From: Trogon surrucura | Taxonomy: Eukaryota > Chordata > Aves > Trogoniformes > Trogonidae | Direction: 5' to 3' | Assembly (NCBI GenBank): GCA_020746105.1 | Contig: CM036639.1 | Location: forward strand, 7,083,501 to 7,147,500 | DNA length: 64,000 nucleotides | In this document: positions 58,749-64,000 of the stretch, one piece after another | How the letters are laid out: each line of letters starts with the position of its first letter | How positions within the stretch are numbered: the first letter of the stretch is position 1 | The notes under the pieces: generated by a model | The model's database searches: none | Seen by the model: the letters and a program-made list of their open reading frames with translations, nothing else | What the model was told of the DNA's origin: nothing | Position numbers and translations under genes: made by a program

Positions 58749-60059
58749 GGGTATAGCACCAACCTTCAGAGAACAAGTAAAGGCAGTAATCGAGAAAAGA
58801 TACGGAATGTCTTTAAAATCAAAGAATTAGTGACAAGAACTACAGGGAAGAAAAGAATAACTGTCATGTTGAAAAGAAAAAAGAAAAGTTCATCGTGTTA
58901 CAAAAGGCAAAACATGAGGAGAGAGAAAACAACATTGTTACATTCAGATCATACACATTTTGAAGATAGAGGAACAAATTCGATGTGATATTTTTATATC
59001 TCATTCATTTTCCATATCTCTATCAATCCACCTTTTTTTAAAAAACTGATAAAATAATTTTCATATGTAATTCTCAATTTCTACAGGTCGGAATTGAAAA
59101 GAAAAATAAAAACCCTCCCAAACTGGGAAATACACTAATTTATTCTAAGAAATGCTTTTCCACCTTGTGTTGCCGTTCATCTAGTGTAATATTTTATTTA
59201 TTTTTAAAAGCAGAAAACAAACCACCACTTCTTCCCCCCCCCCCCCGCCCCTCCGAATTAAAAATTAGAGAAAAGTATAAAATACACTTGGGTTTCGGTG
59301 ATAGAAGAACATTTAACTTCATAAACAGATTCATTGACACTGAAACACCGGTCCAGATATTGTTCATTTAAAATCCTATATAGCTTTGGAAATGGTAATA
59401 TAAAACATGATTAAGACTTGTAACATGCAAATTTGTACAATTTTGAAACCGTGTTGCTGTTAGCTTTTACTACCATGAGAAACTCCACATATCTAAGGAG
59501 AAGCTGCAAAATTTTGTCTATTTTTCTTATTGCAAAATACCTTATTAACCAATTTGTCTTGATAGTGCATGTATTCAGCATTTCCTGGTCTGGCCAGTTT
59601 TAGTCCTACCTACAAACCCAGGGATGTCTGTGTATCTCAAGCTTCATCTTACACATCAGTCCAATCTCCACACAAGCCATAACAAGAGAGTGACAGTGAT
59701 TCTTGTGGTTACATCCCTCTGTCACGTGAACTACTTGGAGTAAACATCTGAGCTATCATCACATCCGAAGACTATACTGAGAGGCTGGAACTCATCTAAT
59801 GAAATTTAGATAGTTACCAGTTTAGTTGCCTAATATACAGTATATTCAGCTTGTCTTCTTTCTACAGAATATGGATATACAGGCATTTCCGGGTAATACA
59901 GCTCTCATTGAGAGGAAGAGATCTAAAACAATATAGGACGATAGATCATCCTATAGCCATGTATATTTCTCTCTTACTTAGCTCTGTAAGCGCATGTCAA
60001 CAAGACGCTCAGAAGCTCTAGGTGTGTTGCTCAGAGCAGTTCATACATATGCCACCAAA
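58749..60059. other. AT-rich intergenic DNA
   Basis: It contains a C-rich homopolymer at about 59234-59246 and no gene. Confidence 0.55.
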
Positions 60060-60520
60060 TTGTTTCCTCCTTGGAAGGAGATGGTTACTCTACAAAAATT
60101 CCTGAAGAAGAGTAACAGTGAAAAACTCTCTTCTCCTCTTACCTTCACAGCACTTGTGATCCCTCAGCTTTGTACTGTGTCGTACATGGAATTTAATACT
60201 TTTTTGGGTCAGGTTTGGGTCACCTGTCTTATCTGCTCCTCCCTGAAAATGTGATCTTCTACTTCCTTGTGAACGCTTTGACTTTCCAGCACCCTAATGT
60301 GATACCCAAGATTTAGCAGTGACCTCGGTTATCACAGGAGTAAATACAAGAAAGAGGCTTTCTGCATCCCAGTCTTTGGCAGTGACTGCAAACTTCAGGC
60401 ATCATCACTTCTGTCTACAAAGACAGGCTGTGAACTTCAGGAAGTTCTTCAGAAACTTCTTCTCTTAGAAGAGACTGAGCTTAAAAGCAAATTGGTTCTG
60501 TTCTAGCTCAAACCAGGACA
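60060..60520. mobile_element. ERV LTR fragment (second family)
   Basis: It matches the right half of the LTR at 54131-54918, from about GTGATCCCTCAGCTTTG to the terminal AGCTCAAACCAGGACA. The left part is missing. Confidence 0.65.
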
Positions 60521-61012
60521 AGGCAGAAAAAAATGTGTTTGTTCTTTCAAATATGGTACTTTAATTAAGTTTGCTAGCATTATAGGATATATGCATTTAT
60601 TTCTTTCTTTCAGAATTAAGTACCTGAAAATTTCCAATATATTGATTGACTCATTAAAATAGGTTACTTCGCACAAATAGCAGCTTTGATATAGTCTTAG
60701 ACTACAGTAATTAAAGTATTACCTACCCAGCATTTTTCTTCTGCATTACTTGATAGATATAGTCTTGATTGATCACAATATACCCGAAGTTTGATGCTTA
60801 CTCTTCATTTCACTTAGTCAAGGTTTCATACAAACTTTTTTGACCTATTCCTGCACATTTATAACCAGTGATCAACTGCCTTTCTAGAATGATGTTCAGA
60901 CTTTGTCTTTCACAAAATATTTTTCACATTTGGAAAACATTTGGAAAAAAATCCATAATGTGGTGAAACATTCCAGAAAATTCCACAGAAAATGCAACAT
61001 GTATTGTACTGG
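60521..61012. other. Intergenic DNA
   Basis: Nothing recognised. Confidence 0.5.
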
Positions 61013-61581
61013 TGTGGTGGTTTGGCCCTGACTGGAGGCCAGGAGCCCACCAAAGCTGCTCTATCACTCCCCCTTGTTGGACAAGGAAGAGGGAAAAATA
61101 TAACAAGAGGCTCGTGAGTGAAGATAAGAACAGTTTTACAAAGGGAAACCAAAGGCCGTGCGCACAAGCAAAAGCAAACCAACAAAAATATTTTCTACTT
61201 CCCACCAGCGGGCAATGTCCATCGACTTCCTGAGAAGAAAGGCTTTAATGCTGTCGCTGTTGCTCCAGAGGGCAAACGCCTCGTTCCTGCCTCCTTCTTT
61301 CTCCCAATTTTTGTACCTAAGCTGACATCACACAGGATGGAATATCTTCTCGGTCAGTTTGGGTCAGCCGGCCCCGTTGTGTCCCCTCCCAAGATGTTGC
61401 CCACCCCCAGCCTGCAGTGAGGGGAAACTGGGGAAAACAGCCTCGGTGCTGTGCGAGGCTGCTCAGCAGTAGCCAAAACACTGGGGTGTTGCCAACACCC
61501 TTCTAGCTGCCACCACAGAACCACAGTGCTGTGAGAGCTGCCATGGGAAGAGTTAACTCCATCTCGGCCAAACCAAATACA
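61013..61581 (-). mobile_element. Solo LTR with near-perfect target duplication
   Basis: On the minus strand it starts TGTATTTGGTTTGGCC and ends ...GGGCCAAACCACCACA. Flanks are ACTGG (61008-61012) and ACTGA (61582-61586), a probable 5-bp target duplication with one later change. At 569 bp it is shorter than the related LTRs at 16.8 and 33.4 kb. Confidence 0.75.
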
Positions 61582-64000
61582 ACTGAGTTCATTATTTGTT
61601 TGTCTTTGGGTATCAAAATACCTATTCTGAATTTGATCGTTTCGTTGGGGTTTTTTTGCATGTGGTTTTTCTGTGTAGAATTAAGCATAATTACATAACT
61701 TGTGTGCTTCCCTACAAGCACATAATTGCTGCCAAATAATGTGGCAGTATTTAAAACACAGTTTTATCTGTAAGGATGGCTTTCACATTTTCTAGCTTGT
61801 ATGGTACGTGGGACTCCTCAGCCCTATTTTAGCAACTTACTGTAGGCACCTTCCGTGAGATTGTGCCATTTAGTTTAAGCTGTGGTAAATGCTGACAGGT
61901 AAGGCAGGTAACTGGGTTTCTTGTACAGCCAATGGAGATCCAAGCAGTGCAAGAAAAATCCTTAGGTTGTGTGATCTTAATGTGCTGTAGAATACAAACT
62001 GTAGTTGAGAGTTGTCTGAATGAAAAGGATGTCAAAAGGAGAAAATAAAAATTACGTTTACACATCCATTACAGACTTAAAAAATTTCCAAACCTCTTTA
62101 TTGTACCCTACAATATTGACTGAAAATAATACAAGAAAAAAAGAGTGATTAATTAGAGTATTTCAGGTACCTGCCTTCAAATAATTGATCATTCTCAGTT
62201 GACACATAAAGATTACTTCCATGTTTAGTTTGGAGGATCGTTAATGTCACATAAAGCTTCTAAGGGTAAAAATTAGAATGAATGTATTTTATATTTTAGT
62301 CCACTGAAAATGGAATACAAGTAGCAATTTTTACCACACAAATATCTCCATTATCTTCAGAACTGCTATGGCTTGTAATACAGAGGGAGGGTGAAGGTAA
62401 GGTTGTATTTAACTATCACTAGAACATTGCTTAGATTTAAGGGGAAAAACAATGAAAAACACATTAATTTCAAAATACATTGAAATATATTATTGTTGCT
62501 GCTATCTTCTCCCTCATCTCTCAACAGAGGTCATAGGATTTTTAAAAGTACAGTAAGAAATTTCCATCTTTCCAATCTTTTGTTCTATTGGACCCACATA
62601 TATTTTCCTTCCCAAACAACCCTTCTTTCTCTTCTCTCACACTCTGCTTCACTTGGAAACTACAGATTTCCAACACTCTTCAAACTTATGTTGGTGTTAT
62701 CGGAGTGTAGGTGAGATGAGACAACAAGACAGACCTCTAACAGCTAGAGAAAAAGAAATTAAGTGCTCTTTGTCCAAAGAAGAGATCAGCATCTATGCTT
62801 CTGTTTCCTTTCTTTCATTAAGCTGGAACCTTACCCTTTGTTCTCTTCTGAATGGTTGAAAACAGGGTGGACTGTAAACCGCTGTGAACACGTACAGTTC
62901 CTGGAGACTTTCTGCAGCTTCTGTTATGTGAAAGGTTTCCCAGGATGGAAAATATCACTCAGTATTTTTTTTTTTCAAAGCCCAAGAGAATCAAGAACAG
63001 AATTAGAGGGAATAAATTCCCTTCCTTCTTCTAAACCACATGGAGGAGGTTAATCATATGGGGCCTTTTGTTTGTTTGTTTGGTTTTTATTTTTTATGTG
63101 CTAAGCAGCTATTGTAGAGCTATTGACACTTATTTTTCTTTCTCCGTGCTGTCTGTGTGATAAGACACTGGACTGGAATTCAGGGCATTTCTATTCTGCT
63201 GTTGGCCCATAATCACATGGTGGGTAGCTTTGACCAATAGATCTCTTCACTTAGCAGTGCCTTAGTTTCTCCACATAGACAATACAGTGATTATACTGGC
63301 CTTGAAAATAATTTGAGGTTCCTCAGAGAAAGTGATTCCCAGGCATGTCAATAATATTGTAGGCATGAAATACACCATTCAAAGGGGAAATCAAAATCTC
63401 ACCACGTGCCTACAAGCTCAGAGTGAGATTCAGCTCAGAGATTAAGACACCTGAACACAGGGGACAATACTGCAGGAGCCCATACGTGAAGTGCGAGGCT
63501 GAACACCCGTTGTACTCAACAGGGAGAGAATCAGTGGGACAGAGTCCAGACAGTGCTTCACCTCCCTCAAAAGTAGCCAAATTGTTGGGGTTTCATTTTC
63601 CAAAATGTGTGTCTTTTCAAATACTGTTGGCTGTTCTTCTTAGCCTTCAGCTGATGCTCTGTATTTTCTGAGTTGTGTCTGCCAGATCCCTGTGGGTGTC
63701 TCGGATACCCAAGGCACTGATCATCTGTGCAGATGAGCAAAGCAGAGGTTTTCATCCAGCATGCACGGGCCAGGGCAGGCTGCGACCCCGGGGGTGAGCG
63801 TGCCCAAGTACCGGGGTGACCTTGCCCTCCTGTCTCGGAGCACGGGGCACCGATACCTGTGTGCCTTGGGCTCAGCCAGCTCCCTGCGCAGACATCTGAT
63901 ATTAATGTGGTATTCAAGTGCTTCAGTTATTGTTTGTTGCTGTTGTTTGCTATTGCTTTTGCTATTGTTGTCGTTTGTTACAACGGCTGGTTTGTGCTGA
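61582..64000. other. AT-rich intergenic DNA
   Basis: No gene is supported. A TTG-rich low-complexity stretch lies at about 63925-63980. Confidence 0.55.

Noticed and set aside
1..64000. CRISPR arrays, operons, tRNA or rRNA genes
   Set aside because: The regular repeats present are eukaryotic satellites and LINE termini. I saw no tRNA A/B box pair or rRNA sequence, though I could not run a covariance search.

Overview
This window is vertebrate nuclear DNA, almost certainly from a bird. The evidence is the many 3' ends of CR1 LINEs carrying the ATTCTRTG terminal repeat, several avian-type ERV LTRs ending in ...AACCACGACA with 5-bp target duplications, single-exon olfactory receptor (OR) genes of avian type, and multi-exon GC-rich genes with GT/AG introns. 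Nothing looks prokaryotic: there are no operons, CRISPR arrays or phage genes.

Layout. 1-5 kb is AT-rich and intergenic. At 5.36-8.3 kb lies a decayed, internally deleted gamma-type endogenous retrovirus on the minus strand, whose LTR interrupts a CR1 copy. 8.5-9.05 kb is a degenerate ATTAAC-rich array. 9.1-16.4 kb is GC-rich, with a strong CpG island at 15.3-16.1 kb, minisatellites, and a few exon-like segments that I cannot assign to a gene. 16.8-18.0 kb is an ERVL-type LTR. An OR pseudogene lies at 21.7-22.5 kb.

The most distinctive region is 23.2-40.7 kb. It holds two diverged tandem copies, offset by 11,145 bp across the gene, of a three-exon gene that I read as PRR22-like (proline-rich protein 22). 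Each copy has a TATA box, an N-terminal exon, a short proline-rich second exon, a long last exon ending in a basic tail, and an AATAAA signal. Neither copy is open as given: copy A has one indel and copy B has two, all in C homopolymers and at different sites. The duplicated block continues downstream through a second short conserved reading frame, and its arms differ by several large insertions or deletions carrying CR1 and LTR sequence. A solo LTR with a perfect 5-bp target duplication sits between the copies.

40.7-48.1 kb is a graveyard of ERV and CR1 sequence. One LTR there contains about 100 bp of OR coding sequence. 48.6-58.8 kb holds two intact minus-strand OR genes (320 and 334 residues), separated by an uninterrupted (GGGAA)n array of about 39 units, a CR1 and an LTR. 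58.8-64 kb is AT-rich and intergenic with two more LTR pieces.

I found no undescribed multi-gene system. The best leads are the PRR22-like tandem pair with its unusually divergent second exon, the OR fragment embedded in an LTR, the unassigned exon pair at 9.7-10.5 kb, and the short reading frame kept in both duplicate arms.
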